A DNA stretch of 64,000 bases from CAYPJE01 sp964410945 (GTDB lineage Bacteria; Fidelibacterota; Marinisomatia; Marinisomatales; TCS56): NCBI GenBank assembly GCA_964410945.1, contig CAYPJE010000006.1, forward strand, positions 1 to 64,000, given 5' to 3'. Under the pieces are notes generated by a model. The model was given only the letters and a program-made list of their open reading frames with translations, searched no databases and was not told the origin of the DNA. Position numbers and translations under genes: made by a program. Shown in pieces: positions 43,159 to 53,244 of the stretch (position 1 is its first letter; each line of letters starts with the position of its first letter).

Positions 43159-43338
43159 ATGGCTCTTCCAAAAACAAGAATTAGTAAAGCCCGCGGCCGT
43201 AAACGCCGCACGCATTATAAAGCGTCAGCAGTCAGTTATGCCGCCTGCCCTCAGTGTGGTCAGACAAAAATGCCCCACCGCGCCTGCCCGAATTGCGGGT
43301 ATTACCGTGGACGTCCGGTAATCTCAAATACCGACTGA
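43159..43338 (+). CDS. rpmF: 50S ribosomal protein bL32
   Basis: A 59-residue zinc ribosomal protein. It shows the typical ALPKTRISKARGRKRRTH start (with the expected KxxxSK.R.RRRH pattern) and a zinc ribbon CPQCGQTKMPHRACPNCG. The ATG at 43159-43161 has TTAGGAG upstream; an in-frame start at 43117 would add 14 unrelated residues. Confidence 0.97.
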   Translation: MALPKTRISKARGRKRRTHYKASAVSYAACPQCGQTKMPHRACPNCGYYRGRPVISNTD

Positions 43339-43352
43339 TACACTCAAGCTGA

Positions 43353-44357
43353 ATGAGATTCGCTTTAGACGCCATGGGGGGAGACTTCGCCCCTGGGGCC
43401 GTCGTCAAAGGTGTACTGCAAGCACTGGCAGTAACACCTGATAATATTAAATATATTCTGGTTGGCCAGCCAGCTGCCATCCAATCTGAGTTAGGTACGC
43501 TCAATTCCGACCGTATCAGTATCCACCCGGCATCGCAAATAGTATCAATGGAAGAATCGGCTTCACGGGTGATCAAAACCAAACCAGACTCATCGATTGT
43601 ACAAGGAATAAAATTAGTTAAGGAAGGTAAGGCCGATGCCTTTATCAGTGCCGGGAATACCGGTGCGGTAATGTCCACCTCCCTCCTGGTGCTGGGACGG
43701 ATACCGGGAGTAAAACGTCCGGCCCTGGGTGCTTACATTCCTACCTTATCAGGTGGAAAAATCCTCTGTGATGTTGGTGCCAATCCGGATGCCAAGCCGT
43801 TTCATATTTTGCAATTCGCAATTATGGCCTCTCATTATCTGAGTCATGTGGAGGGAGTGAAAAATCCACCTGTTGGACTGGTAAATATAGGATCCGAACC
43901 GAATAAAGGCAGCGAACTGTACCAGCAAACCCATTCCCTGCTGAAAAATGAATTGGACAATTTCACCGGAAACGTAGAAGGACGACACCTGTTGGATTGT
44001 GAAGCACAGGTACTGGTCTGTGATGGATTTGTCGGTAATACAATCCTGAAATTTGCCGAAGGCTGGACAAAGATTTTTTCAGATGAAGTCCGCCAGAGAA
44101 TCGGGAAACGTCCCCGGTATTTACTGGGAACATATTTTCTTAAGCCGGTTTTTAAGGCTATAAAAAAACAATTTGATTATGAAGAATACGGCGGGACACC
44201 TCTATTGGGAGTAAACGGGGTCAGCATAATTTGTCATGGCAGTTCAAGTGAGAAAGCCATAAAAAATTCAATCCTGGTCGCCAAGTCCTGCGTTGAGAAA
44301 AACTTGATAGAAGACACTAAAATCAGTGTCGCCGAACATTTAGGAGTACAGAATTGA
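43353..44357 (+). CDS. plsX: Phosphate acyltransferase PlsX
   Basis: A 334-residue enzyme that makes acyl phosphate from acyl-ACP for phospholipid synthesis. Motifs: FALDAMGGDFAPGAVV, FISAGNTGAVM and VCDGFVGN. Size is typical. Its stop overlaps the fabH TTG start. Confidence 0.97.
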   Translation: MRFALDAMGGDFAPGAVVKGVLQALAVTPDNIKYILVGQPAAIQSELGTLNSDRISIHPASQIVSMEESASRVIKTKPDSSIVQGIKLVKEGKADAFISAGNTGAVMSTSLLVLGRIPGVKRPALGAYIPTLSGGKILCDVGANPDAKPFHILQFAIMASHYLSHVEGVKNPPVGLVNIGSEPNKGSELYQQTHSLLKNELDNFTGNVEGRHLLDCEAQVLVCDGFVGNTILKFAEGWTKIFSDEVRQRIGKRPRYLLGTYFLKPVFKAIKKQFDYEEYGGTPLLGVNGVSIICHGSSSEKAIKNSILVAKSCVEKNLIEDTKISVAEHLGVQN

Positions 44358-45331
44358 AAGCAGTAATTACAGCTACGGCACGATACCTTCCTGAGCGAGT
44401 ATTGACGAATAAAGAATTGGAAAAAATGGTAGAAACCAACGATGAGTGGATCAAATCCCGGACTGGAATCTCAGAGCGTAGAATGGTTGCACCGGGACAG
44501 GCAACTGCCGATATGGGCACCCGCGCCGCCCAGGCCCTGCTGGAGAAAAGCGGACGCAAACCGGAAGACGTGGATGTCATCGTTGTTGCCACAGTAACCC
44601 CGGATATGTTTTTCCCCTCAACTGCTTCAATGATCCAGCATAACATTGGTGCCACCAACGCCTGGGGCTTTGACCTGTCAGGCGCCTGCACCGGCTTTCT
44701 CTACGCTTTGCAGACTGGTGCTAATTTCATCGAATCGGGACGTTATTCTACCGTTATGGTAATCGGTGCCGATACAATGAGCGCCATTGTTGATTATACC
44801 GATCGCAATACCTGTATCCTTTTTGGGGATGCCGCCGGTGCAGTCCTGCTGGAAGCCGGAAACTCAGACCGTGGTGTCATCGATGCCAAATTGCACCTGG
44901 ACGGTTCAGGTGGAAAATATTTATATATGTCAGCCGGTGGCAGCCTGTTACCGGCCAGCCATGAAACAGTCGATAAAAAACAGCATTACATCTACCAGGA
45001 TGGTAAAGCTGTTTTCAAGGTTGCCTCCAAAGGGATGGCCGATGTCAGCCATGAAATTCTGGAACGCAATGGTTATTCCGGCTCGGATGTGAAACTTTTC
45101 ATCCCCCACCAGGCCAATAAGCGTATTATTGATGTTTCGGCCAAACGGCTGGGATTAGATCCTGAGCAGGTAGTCATCAATATCGGCAACTATGGAAACA
45201 CAACCGCCGCCACTATCCCCCTGGGAATCGATGAGTCAGTCGAGCAGGGTAAATTGAAGGAAGGCGATCTGCTGCTGATGGCCGCTTTTGGTGCCGGTTA
45301 TACCTGGGGCAGCATGCTGGTCAGGTGGTAA
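44354..45331 (+). CDS. fabH: 3-oxoacyl-ACP synthase III FabH
   Basis: A 325-residue condensing enzyme that starts fatty-acid synthesis from acetyl-CoA and malonyl-ACP. The triad is C112 (SGACTGF), H252 (PHQANKRI) and N282 (NYGNTTAA). The start is TTG at 44354-44356, overlapping the plsX stop (TTGA), with TTAGGAG upstream; no closer ATG fits the conserved N-terminus. Confidence 0.97.
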   Translation: MKAVITATARYLPERVLTNKELEKMVETNDEWIKSRTGISERRMVAPGQATADMGTRAAQALLEKSGRKPEDVDVIVVATVTPDMFFPSTASMIQHNIGATNAWGFDLSGACTGFLYALQTGANFIESGRYSTVMVIGADTMSAIVDYTDRNTCILFGDAAGAVLLEAGNSDRGVIDAKLHLDGSGGKYLYMSAGGSLLPASHETVDKKQHYIYQDGKAVFKVASKGMADVSHEILERNGYSGSDVKLFIPHQANKRIIDVSAKRLGLDPEQVVINIGNYGNTTAATIPLGIDESVEQGKLKEGDLLLMAAFGAGYTWGSMLVRW

Positions 45332-45332
45332 T

Positions 45333-46253
45333 ATGAGTACAGCCTTTATCTTTCCGGGGCAGGCTTCACAAAAGGTCGGTATGGGTGCCGATCTTTACGA
45401 ACAGACCGAGATTGGAAAAAAATACTACGATCAGGCCAATGATATTATGGGGATCGACATCCGGGATATCTCATTTAAGGGACCCGATGAATTACTGACC
45501 CAGACCAGATATACTCAACCGGCGATATATATCGTCAGCGTAATCCTGGGCGAGTTACTATTGAAAGCCGGTATCCAGCCAACAGCCGTAGCCGGCCATT
45601 CACTGGGTGAATATTCGGCTCTGGCTATCGCCGGTGCCTTCGATTTCGAAACTGGATTGAAATTGGTCAAACTACGCGCCGAGAGCATGCAGGCCGCTGG
45701 TGAAACCCAGCCGGGGACAATGGCAGCTATTATCGGCCTCACCGGCGAAAAGGTCGATGAAGTATGTGACCGGATTTCCAACGGAATCGTAGTTGCCGCT
45801 AATTATAACACCGATACCCAAATCGTTATCTCAGGTGAAACCGAGGCCGTCAGACAGGCTATGGAACTGGCCAAGGAAGCAGGAGCAATGAAAGTCGTGG
45901 AGTTGAATGTAAGCGGTGCCTTTCACTCCCCGCTGATGACACCAGCCAAAGATCGTCTGGAAGAAAAACTTGATACTATTACACTTTCTGATCTGACAAT
46001 CCCCCTCTATGCTAATGTAACCGCCGAGCCTGTCAGCAAAGCGGTTGAGATTCAACAGCTACTGATAAACCAGCTTGAAAATCCTGTTCGTTGGAATGCG
46101 ACAATGAGGAATATGGAAGCCTCTGGTATAACTAATTTTATTGAAGTTGGACCGGGACGAGTTTTACAGGGGCTATTGCGCCGAATTAATCGTAAATTAA
46201 GTGCTGGTGGAGTTGAGATATTAACTGATATTGAAAAAATTACCGATGCTTGA
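45333..46253 (+). CDS. fabD: Malonyl-CoA:ACP transacylase FabD
   Basis: A 306-residue enzyme loading malonate onto ACP. Signatures are FPGQASQKVGMG near the start, the nucleophile S90 in GHSLGEYSAL and AFHSPLM carrying the catalytic histidine. The ATG at 45333 lies one base after the fabH stop; a longer frame from 45288 would run back into fabH. Confidence 0.97.
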   Translation: MSTAFIFPGQASQKVGMGADLYEQTEIGKKYYDQANDIMGIDIRDISFKGPDELLTQTRYTQPAIYIVSVILGELLLKAGIQPTAVAGHSLGEYSALAIAGAFDFETGLKLVKLRAESMQAAGETQPGTMAAIIGLTGEKVDEVCDRISNGIVVAANYNTDTQIVISGETEAVRQAMELAKEAGAMKVVELNVSGAFHSPLMTPAKDRLEEKLDTITLSDLTIPLYANVTAEPVSKAVEIQQLLINQLENPVRWNATMRNMEASGITNFIEVGPGRVLQGLLRRINRKLSAGGVEILTDIEKITDA

Positions 46254-46992
46254 GTTAAATGATAAAATTGCCCTGGTCACTGGTGCTTCACGCGGAATCG
46301 GTGCCGGGATTGCTCATAAACTGGCTGATGCCGGAGCTACTGTTATTTGTGTCAGCCGTACCCTGGAAGCCGTACAATCGGTTGCCGGGGAAATCACTGC
46401 CAAGGGACTACAGGCCCATGGACGTGCCTGTGATATTTCCAGTTCCGAATCGGTTACCGGTCTGGTTAAAGAACTGATTGAAAAATTTGGCAAAATAGAT
46501 ATCCTGGTCAACAATGCCGGTGTCACCCGGGATACCCTGCTAATGCGTATGTCTGAAGCGGACTGGGATATGGTATTGAATACGAACCTTAAGGGTGCAT
46601 TCAATTCGACCAAAGCAGTGACCCGCCCCATGATGAAGCAGCGCTGGGGACGAATAATAAATATTTCATCGGTGGTGGGTATCACCGGAAATGCCGGCCA
46701 GGCCAACTATTCAGCCTCTAAAGCCGGATTGATTGGTTTCACCAAGGCAACTGCCAAAGAATTCGGATCCCGCAACATAACAGTAAATTGCGTTGCCCCG
46801 GGATATATTGAAACCGATATGACTGCTGAATTGAAAGATGATTTAAAAGCTGAAATGATCAAACAGATCCCAATTGGTAGGATTGGGACTGTCAATGATA
46901 TTGCCGGTCTGGTATTGTTCCTGGCTTCTGATGAGGCCGAATATATCACCGGACAAACTTACGCCGTCGATGGCGGTATGACTATGTCGTAA
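46246..46992 (+). CDS. fabG: 3-oxoacyl-ACP reductase FabG
   Basis: A 248-residue short-chain dehydrogenase using NADPH. It has TGASRGIG (12-19), NNAG, the catalytic S141/S142 region, Y155 and K159 (YSASK), and ends TYAVDGGMTMS, usual for FabG. The ATG at 46246 overlaps the fabD stop by eight bases. Confidence 0.97.
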   Translation: MLELNDKIALVTGASRGIGAGIAHKLADAGATVICVSRTLEAVQSVAGEITAKGLQAHGRACDISSSESVTGLVKELIEKFGKIDILVNNAGVTRDTLLMRMSEADWDMVLNTNLKGAFNSTKAVTRPMMKQRWGRIINISSVVGITGNAGQANYSASKAGLIGFTKATAKEFGSRNITVNCVAPGYIETDMTAELKDDLKAEMIKQIPIGRIGTVNDIAGLVLFLASDEAEYITGQTYAVDGGMTMS

Positions 46993-47008
46993 CACTAAGG
47001 AGAATACA

Positions 47009-47239
47009 ATGGATACATTTGCAAAGATTAAGGATGTTATAGTCGACAAACTGGGAGTTGATGAAGATAAAATTACCATGGAAGCCCATTTTGTGGATGA
47101 TCTTGGCGCCGATTCACTGGATACAGTCGAACTGATTATGCAGTTAGAAGAAGAATTCGGAATCGAAATTCCGGATGAAGACGCCGAAACGATTACCACT
47201 GTTGGCGCAGCCGTCAATTATATCGAAAATAAAGCTTAG
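47009..47239 (+). CDS. acpP: Acyl carrier protein
   Basis: A 76-residue acidic protein with the phosphopantetheine attachment site S36 in GADSLDTVEL. It carries the growing acyl chain for the neighbouring Fab enzymes. A good ribosome binding site (AAGGAG) in the 16-base gap after fabG fits the high expression of ACP. Confidence 0.98.
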   Translation: MDTFAKIKDVIVDKLGVDEDKITMEAHFVDDLGADSLDTVELIMQLEEEFGIEIPDEDAETITTVGAAVNYIENKA

Positions 47240-47246
47240 TTAAACT

Positions 47247-48494
47247 ATGCCTAAACGGCGCGTTGTTGTTACCGGTATGGGTGCCCTGGCCCCAAACGGT
47301 AATACTGTACCACAATTCTGGGGGGCAATAAAATCCGGAACCAGTGGCATTGGACCGATCACTAATTTCGATGCCACCGACTTCACCGTCAAAATTGCCG
47401 GTGAAGTTTTGGATTTCCAGGCTGAAGACCACTTTGACCGTAAGGAATTGCGAAAGCTGGACCGGTTCACGGTTTATGCTTTAGTAGCCGCTGCCGAAGC
47501 GATCGAACAGGCCAACCTGAATGTCGGAGCTACACCAGCCGAACGGATTGGTGTAATTCTTGGATCGGGGATCGGTGGAATCGGAACCTTCGAGGAACAG
47601 CATAAAAACCTGCTTGAAAAAGGACCGCGACGTGTTTCCCCGTTTTTTATCCCCATGATGATAGCCAATATCGCTTCCGGCCATGTGGCCATCAAATGGG
47701 GCTTCAAGGGTCCCAATCATGCGGTAGTATCGGCCTGCGCTTCTGGGAATGATGCCATCGGAGAAGCATTACGGACCGTTCAATACGGTGATGCCGATGT
47801 AGTTGTTACCGGAGGATCGGAAGCATCGGTCTGTCCGATGGCGGTGGCTGGCTTTGCCAACATGAAAGCCCTGTCCACCCGTAATGATGATCCAACCGGC
47901 GCCAGTCGTCCTTTCGATCTGGATCGTGATGGTTTTGTAATTGCCGAAGGTGCCGGCATTCTTATCCTGGAAGAACTTGAGCACGCCCGGAAACGCGGTG
48001 CCGAAATCTTCGGTGAGATTGGTGGCTATGGGGCCACCGATGATGCTTATCATATCACCCAACCGGCCGCAGGTGGCACCGGTGCGGCGGTGGCAATGCA
48101 AATGGCTATCGGCGATGCCGGATTAAACCCTGCCGACATTGATTATATCAATGCTCACGGTACTTCGACACCATATAACGATAAGAATGAGACCCTGGCT
48201 GTCCATACGGTTTTCGGAGAACATGCCCGCAATCTTGCGATTAGTTCCACAAAATCCATGACCGGACACCTGCTGGGAGCGACTGGAGCAATCGAAGCAA
48301 TCGCATCGATCATGTCGCTGCGCGAACAAATTCTGCCACCCACAATCAATCAGATTACAGCTGATCCGGAATGTGATCTTGACTATGTGCCCAATAATGC
48401 CCGACCGGCTAACATTAGAAATATAGTCTCGAACACACTGGGCTTCGGTGGACACAATGCAGTTCTATTGATTAAACGATGGGACGAAGATTGA
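47247..48494 (+). CDS. fabF: 3-oxoacyl-ACP synthase II FabF
   Basis: A 415-residue elongating condensing enzyme. Catalytic residues are C164 (SACASGND), H304 (AHGTSTPYND), K336 and H341 (GHLLGATGA). It follows acpP by seven bases and overlaps rnc by 16 bases. Confidence 0.98.
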   Translation: MPKRRVVVTGMGALAPNGNTVPQFWGAIKSGTSGIGPITNFDATDFTVKIAGEVLDFQAEDHFDRKELRKLDRFTVYALVAAAEAIEQANLNVGATPAERIGVILGSGIGGIGTFEEQHKNLLEKGPRRVSPFFIPMMIANIASGHVAIKWGFKGPNHAVVSACASGNDAIGEALRTVQYGDADVVVTGGSEASVCPMAVAGFANMKALSTRNDDPTGASRPFDLDRDGFVIAEGAGILILEELEHARKRGAEIFGEIGGYGATDDAYHITQPAAGGTGAAVAMQMAIGDAGLNPADIDYINAHGTSTPYNDKNETLAVHTVFGEHARNLAISSTKSMTGHLLGATGAIEAIASIMSLREQILPPTINQITADPECDLDYVPNNARPANIRNIVSNTLGFGGHNAVLLIKRWDED

Positions 48495-49201
48495 CAGTTT
48501 TATCAAAGTTATTTGGTAGAAAAAACACTGATAACCGGTTTGCTGCCCTGGAGCGGCAGATCGGTTATCGCTTTTCTAAGCCTGATTACCTGGAACAGGC
48601 CTTCACCCATCGCTCGATTGATACTGGTCCCAAGCAGAATTATGAACGCCTGGAATTCCTGGGGGATGCAGTTATTGACTTGATAATCAGCAAGGAACTG
48701 ATGAAAGAATTTCCCGCGGGTGACGAAGGGATACTGACTCAGAAACGAACTGCCCTGGTTCAGAAATCATTTCTTTCATCGATGGGGAATCTGCTAAACC
48801 TCCTCGATCTTCTGAAGATTGAATCATCAGTAAACCTGGAAGTTGATAAAATTGCAGTTAAGCAGTTAGGCAATATATATGAGGCCCTGATTGGAGCTAT
48901 ATACATGGATGGTGGTCTGGAACCGTGCTATAAACTGGTTATGGATACTGTCTGGCGACACCGAACCGAAGCATGGAAAACGACTAATTTCAAGGGGCGG
49001 TTGATTGAATATTGCCATTCCTATCAATTGGCGAATCCAAAATTCTGCATTGCTTCGGTCTCTGGCCCCGAGCACCAGAAAATGTTCGAGGTGCATGTAA
49101 AAATAGGTGAAGATTCCTACCCATCCGGAATCGGTACCAATAAAAAAGCCGCAGAACAGGCCGCGGCTCAAAATGCAATTGAAGCTTTAATCGGGAATTA
49201 A
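48479..49201 (+). CDS. rnc: Ribonuclease III
   Basis: A 240-residue double-strand-specific endoribonuclease. The signature ERLEFLGDAVIDLIIS carries acidic metal ligands, a second acidic site is EALIGAIYMDGG, and a double-stranded RNA-binding domain occupies about 165-238. The ATG at 48479 overlaps the end of fabF by 16 bases; a TTG at 48491 overlapping the stop as TTGA is an alternative. Tail-to-tail overlap with the bifunctional nuclease gene is four bases. Confidence 0.96.
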   Translation: MGRRLTVLSKLFGRKNTDNRFAALERQIGYRFSKPDYLEQAFTHRSIDTGPKQNYERLEFLGDAVIDLIISKELMKEFPAGDEGILTQKRTALVQKSFLSSMGNLLNLLDLLKIESSVNLEVDKIAVKQLGNIYEALIGAIYMDGGLEPCYKLVMDTVWRHRTEAWKTTNFKGRLIEYCHSYQLANPKFCIASVSGPEHQKMFEVHVKIGEDSYPSGIGTNKKAAEQAAAQNAIEALIGN

Positions 49202-49764
49202 CTCAATCGCGATAGTTCCCTGATCTGATCTCTGAGCTTAGCTGCAATTTCATATTCTTCCTTTTCCACTGCATCAGCTAATTGCTTCTCAAGAGTGGCT
49301 TTGGAAGGAGCAAAAGCTCCAGCATTATGAGATTCAATCCCCTCCTGCTCGCGATCCTCCAGAACTCCAGATTCATCCATCACAGTACTGGCAACCAGAA
49401 TGGTGGTTTGCATTCGAAGTGCCAGTGCGATTGCATCACTGGGACGGGCATCGATGGCGCGAATGTCAAAATGTTTGCTGCCGATCTCAAGTTTGGCATA
49501 GTAAATACCATCCTTGAGTTCAGTAATCATAACCGATAAAAGTGTTCCGTCGATTCCAATAATCATATTGCTGAGCAGGTCGTGAGTCATGGGACGCGGT
49601 GTCTGGATGTTTTCCATCGCCAGGGCAATTGCCTGAGCCTCGAAAGCACCGACAATCACCGGTAATTTCCGCATTCCATCCAGTTCCTTCAGCACCACCG
49701 CATAACTGTTGTTGGGCGGATGAAATGATATTTTATCGACTTGAACGGGAATCATTCGCTTCAC
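49198..49764 (-). CDS. Bifunctional nuclease family protein (DUF151) with UVR motif
   Basis: A 188-residue protein. Residues about 1-130 are the DUF151 nuclease domain (VVLKELDGMRKLPVIVG, ARPSDAIALALR), and about 150-185 a UvrB/UvrC-type helical hairpin (LEKQLADAVEKEEYEIAAKLRDQI). Plant and bacterial relatives cut DNA and RNA, but the cell role is unclear. Its stop overlaps the rnc stop on the opposite strand with no terminator between them. Confidence 0.9.
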   Translation of the reverse strand: MKRMIPVQVDKISFHPPNNSYAVVLKELDGMRKLPVIVGAFEAQAIALAMENIQTPRPMTHDLLSNMIIGIDGTLLSVMITELKDGIYYAKLEIGSKHFDIRAIDARPSDAIALALRMQTTILVASTVMDESGVLEDREQEGIESHNAGAFAPSKATLEKQLADAVEKEEYEIAAKLRDQIRELSRLS

Positions 49765-49810
49765 AATACTAATATAATCAGTTGATCGGTCAACCTCAAC
49801 ATCTATTATA

Positions 49811-50851
49811 TTAAAGACGTGCCAGGCGGTCTTTCAGTTCCATGATTTTTTCCACCGGGGTGGGATCGGTTTCATGTTCCAGTGCACACCAGTAGCTTAC
49901 CCAGTCACCAAAGTGGATCAGATGCAACAACCTGACAAAACGACTGTCACCGGAAACCGAAATTATTTCCTGAGGACAGTATTCTTCGATCAACTCCACC
50001 GTTATCCCCTGTCGCAACTGAACCCGTGGATTATCATTCTCATCCTTCAGCCAGATAACAGTAAATTGTTTCAGAAGTTCGCGGTTATTCTGCCAGCCCA
50101 CAATCTCATTATGATTGAACTCCGGCAGTTCATTATAATAAGCCAGCATTTTGGAATTTTCACTCAGCTGTCCACACCAACGACGGGCAACCACTGCGGT
50201 TGCTTCGGTTTCACCATAGATTATGGGCAGGCGCGGTGCAATTCTGTGCGCCAGTTCCAGCGTAGGATTATCCTGCTCCCGGGAATACTGGTCGCGCTTT
50301 AATTTCAATTGGCTAACCGTACCAATCAGTTCATTAGCAATAGTATCCCTGATCACACCGATCTCCTTTAACAGGAATAACAGGGTCACAAAGGAATACG
50401 CAAGTGCTGCCCGTGGCTGTAATCCTGGCACAATGGATACTTTATCAAAACCATCCGAAACCAATTGCTGTCCGATTTTCCCGCCGGTTGTAATACCACA
50501 GATTCGGGCACCCTTTGATTTCGCATCTTCATAGGCTGACAGCGTTTCTTCGGTATTTCCTGAATATGATGAAGCAATCACCAATGTATCCGGTCCTGCC
50601 CAATTAGGTAATTGATACCCACGTACCACCTTCAGCGGCAAAGTCAATTCATTACCGATCAGCATGCCCGCCACATCACCACCAATGGCTGAGCCACCCA
50701 TACCCGACACAATTATATTCTTCAAGCCGGCGTAGTCATTCTTTAGGTTGATTGCCGAACCTATTTTCATCGCATCCTCGATATGATCAGGAAAATCATA
50801 GATGGCCTGAAACATATTGTCAGGATCATATTTAGAAATTTTGGTAGCCAT
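49811..50851 (-). CDS. Bifunctional phosphoglucose/phosphomannose isomerase
   Basis: A 346-residue protein with two SIS domains. The first has SGMGGSAIGGD and SSYSGNTEETL; the C-terminal half is the PGI/PMI-specific domain. Enzymes of this archaeal and bacterial type interconvert fructose-6-phosphate with glucose-6- and mannose-6-phosphate. The ATG at 50849-50851 has GGAG upstream; an earlier start at 50887 does not. Phosphomannomutase lies two genes upstream, so the pair could supply mannose-1-phosphate for surface sugars. Confidence 0.9.
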   Translation of the reverse strand: MATKISKYDPDNMFQAIYDFPDHIEDAMKIGSAINLKNDYAGLKNIIVSGMGGSAIGGDVAGMLIGNELTLPLKVVRGYQLPNWAGPDTLVIASSYSGNTEETLSAYEDAKSKGARICGITTGGKIGQQLVSDGFDKVSIVPGLQPRAALAYSFVTLLFLLKEIGVIRDTIANELIGTVSQLKLKRDQYSREQDNPTLELAHRIAPRLPIIYGETEATAVVARRWCGQLSENSKMLAYYNELPEFNHNEIVGWQNNRELLKQFTVIWLKDENDNPRVQLRQGITVELIEEYCPQEIISVSGDSRFVRLLHLIHFGDWVSYWCALEHETDPTPVEKIMELKDRLARL

Positions 50852-50909
50852 ATTTACTCCGCTAATTGTTATCAAAGACTGAACCAATCATCATTGATCC
50901 AGATAAGTT

Positions 50910-51887
50910 CTATTTTTTTCTATTCAGTATATAATCTGAAAAAGCTATCAAATCATCCCGTCCGGATTCCGGAACAACCAATAATTTCTGCCGGGACTGT
51001 TCAACCAGTTCGCCGGCTATATTTTCAGCCTGTGCCAAAATACCGGTAACGGTATAATAGTCGCGATATACAGAGCATAGTTCAGCTACTGGCAACTCGG
51101 CTTGCTCCTTCTGAAAACGTTTCCATTCGGAAGCGTTCCTATCCCGCGCAAGGATTGTCAATACTGTCTGTTTCCCGGCTGCGATATCGCTGCCAAGACT
51201 CTTGCCCATATTTTTTACATTGGCGGTAATTTCAAGGATGTCATCCTGTACCTGGAAAGCCTGGCCGAGTAAAATCCCGTATTCAAACAAGGAGCGACAA
51301 ACATCATCCCCCTGATCAGCAAGCAGCGCACCTAATTCCGCACACAGCCCAATCAGGTTGCCGGTTTTCTTCCCTATCATAGCCAGATACTCATCCATGG
51401 TCACATCTGTGCGGGCTTCAAAATCCTTGTCGAAGGCTTGCCCTTCACAGATTTCCAGGGTAGCTTCATTGAAACGATGGAAACACTGCCGGGCATTGAC
51501 TGATACGCGCCCGATCAACAGTTGACTGATAGTAAAAATACCATCTCCAGCCAGGATAGCTGTCGATTCGTCCCATTTATGATAGACGGTTGGCTGCCCA
51601 TGCCGCAGACTGTCCTGATCCATGATATCATCATGAACCAGGGTAAAATTATGCAGCAATTCAACGGCCAGACCGGCAACGGCCAAATCCTCCTTTTGGG
51701 CATCAAAAGCCTTTCCCGACAGGTGCACCAACACAGGTCTGAGCCGTTTGCCCTTTCCAGCAATTACATAACGGATCGGATCGTACAGATAGGCCGGTTC
51801 AGTCGGGAAAACCAGTTCATCCAGGCCCTCCTGGATTTCTGTCTGGAGAACCTCCAGGCAGCTTTTGAATTGGTTAGTGACCGCCAT
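50910..51887 (-). CDS. Polyprenyl (trans-isoprenyl) diphosphate synthase
   Basis: A 325-residue prenyltransferase making long-chain or C15-C20 isoprenyl diphosphates for quinones or lipid carriers. The first aspartate-rich motif is D86-D-I-M-D90 and GKGKRLRPVL precedes it. The second motif reads QVQDDILE, with Glu in place of the last Asp. Chain length cannot be fixed. The ATG at 51885-51887 overlaps the end of the phosphomutase gene by 14 bases; the longer frame from 51983 would run far into that gene. Confidence 0.93.
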   Translation of the reverse strand: MAVTNQFKSCLEVLQTEIQEGLDELVFPTEPAYLYDPIRYVIAGKGKRLRPVLVHLSGKAFDAQKEDLAVAGLAVELLHNFTLVHDDIMDQDSLRHGQPTVYHKWDESTAILAGDGIFTISQLLIGRVSVNARQCFHRFNEATLEICEGQAFDKDFEARTDVTMDEYLAMIGKKTGNLIGLCAELGALLADQGDDVCRSLFEYGILLGQAFQVQDDILEITANVKNMGKSLGSDIAAGKQTVLTILARDRNASEWKRFQKEQAELPVAELCSVYRDYYTVTGILAQAENIAGELVEQSRQKLLVVPESGRDDLIAFSDYILNRKK

Positions 51888-53244
51888 CCAGTTCAATCTT
51901 ACCAATCGATTGCAGCTTGTCCAGGACCAGAGTTTTGATCTCCTCCATCCGTTCCTGAGATGCCGCTTCGAAGCGACAGACAATAACCGGTTGAGTGTTG
52001 GATGACCTTACAAGCCCCCAACCATCACCGAATTTAATCCGGACACCATCAACGTCAATTACGTCATAATTAGCGCTGAAATATTCGGCTGCCTCCTTTG
52101 CGATCCTGAATTTCTCTTCATCCGATTCGCACATCATACGCATTTCTGGTGTAGAGTAATAACGTGGAATCTCGGCTGCCAACTCAGATAATTTTTTATC
52201 GCTGCGGGAAATCAATTGTACCAGCCGGGCGGCTACATACAGGGCATCATCATATCCGAAATAATCATCGGCAAAAAAGATATGTCCACTCATTTCACCG
52301 CCAAATTTACAATTCAGTTCGCGCATCTTTACTTTAATCAGAGAATGGCCGGTTTTCCACATTACCGGCTTACCGCCATATTTGACGATCATCTCTTCCA
52401 GGGCCTGAGAACACTTCACATCGAACAGAATTTCATCACCAGCTTCCACAATTTCCGGCAGGAATAGGGCCATCAACTGATCAGCCCAGATAATATTACC
52501 GGTTTCATCCACTACACCAACCCGGTCAGCATCTCCGTCAAAAGCAAGCCCCACATCGTACTCACCGGTTTTCATCAGTTTAATCAATTCCGTCAGGTTG
52601 GCTTCAACAGTCGGATCAGGGTGATGGTTGGGGAAAGAACCATCAATATCACAGAATAATTCCGTCAGTTCGACACCCAGTTCCTTGAAAATAGTCGGGC
52701 TGTTAATACAGGCTGCCGCATTTCCACAGTCCATCACTACTTTAACCGGACGCTCCAGTTTAATCTTGCCAAGTATCATCTGCTCGTAATCAGATTTGAT
52801 CTCATGGCGGATTTCATTGCCTTCACCAACTGCAAAAGCATTGGTTTCAATTATTTTCCGGATATCCTGAATCTGTTCACCGTAAACAGCACCCTTGTTA
52901 TAACTTAACTTGAAACCATTGTACTCCGGGGGATTATGACTTCCTGTAATCTGACAGGCTCCGGCCACATCCAAGTGAAACATGGCAAAATAATTAACAG
53001 GCGTCGGTAATAATCCTAAATCAATAACATCGACTCCGGTAGATAAAACGCCACGTTTAAATTGTTCCATCAATGACGGGGTAGTCAGACGAACGTCACC
53101 CGACAGTGCAATTTCTCTTCCGCCTTGATTATATACAAAAGTACCGAAACCTTTGCCCAGTAAAACCACCACATCCGGTGGAAAATCTTCCGCCACATTG
53201 CCGCGGATATCATATTCTCTAAACATATAAGGATTTATATTCAT
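51874..53244 (-). CDS. Phosphomannomutase/phosphoglucomutase
   Basis: A 456-residue alpha-D-phosphohexomutase converting hexose-6-phosphate to hexose-1-phosphate. The phosphoserine is S102 in TGSHNPPEYNG, the metal loop is DGDADRVG, the sugar loop is GEMSGHIFF and the phosphate site is RSSNTQPVIVCRFEA. Length and the N-terminal FREYDIRG place it in the AlgC/ManB dual-specificity group. AGAGG precedes the ATG at 53242-53244. It feeds nucleotide-sugar synthesis with the isomerase at 49811. Confidence 0.95.
   Translation of the reverse strand: MNINPYMFREYDIRGNVAEDFPPDVVVLLGKGFGTFVYNQGGREIALSGDVRLTTPSLMEQFKRGVLSTGVDVIDLGLLPTPVNYFAMFHLDVAGACQITGSHNPPEYNGFKLSYNKGAVYGEQIQDIRKIIETNAFAVGEGNEIRHEIKSDYEQMILGKIKLERPVKVVMDCGNAAACINSPTIFKELGVELTELFCDIDGSFPNHHPDPTVEANLTELIKLMKTGEYDVGLAFDGDADRVGVVDETGNIIWADQLMALFLPEIVEAGDEILFDVKCSQALEEMIVKYGGKPVMWKTGHSLIKVKMRELNCKFGGEMSGHIFFADDYFGYDDALYVAARLVQLISRSDKKLSELAAEIPRYYSTPEMRMMCESDEEKFRIAKEAAEYFSANYDVIDVDGVRIKFGDGWGLVRSSNTQPVIVCRFEAASQERMEEIKTLVLDKLQSIGKIELDGGH

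Noticed and set aside
50910..51983. Longer 357-residue form of the polyprenyl synthase
   Set aside because: The extra 32 residues come from out-of-frame phosphomutase sequence and do not match the family; the ATG at 51887 is better.
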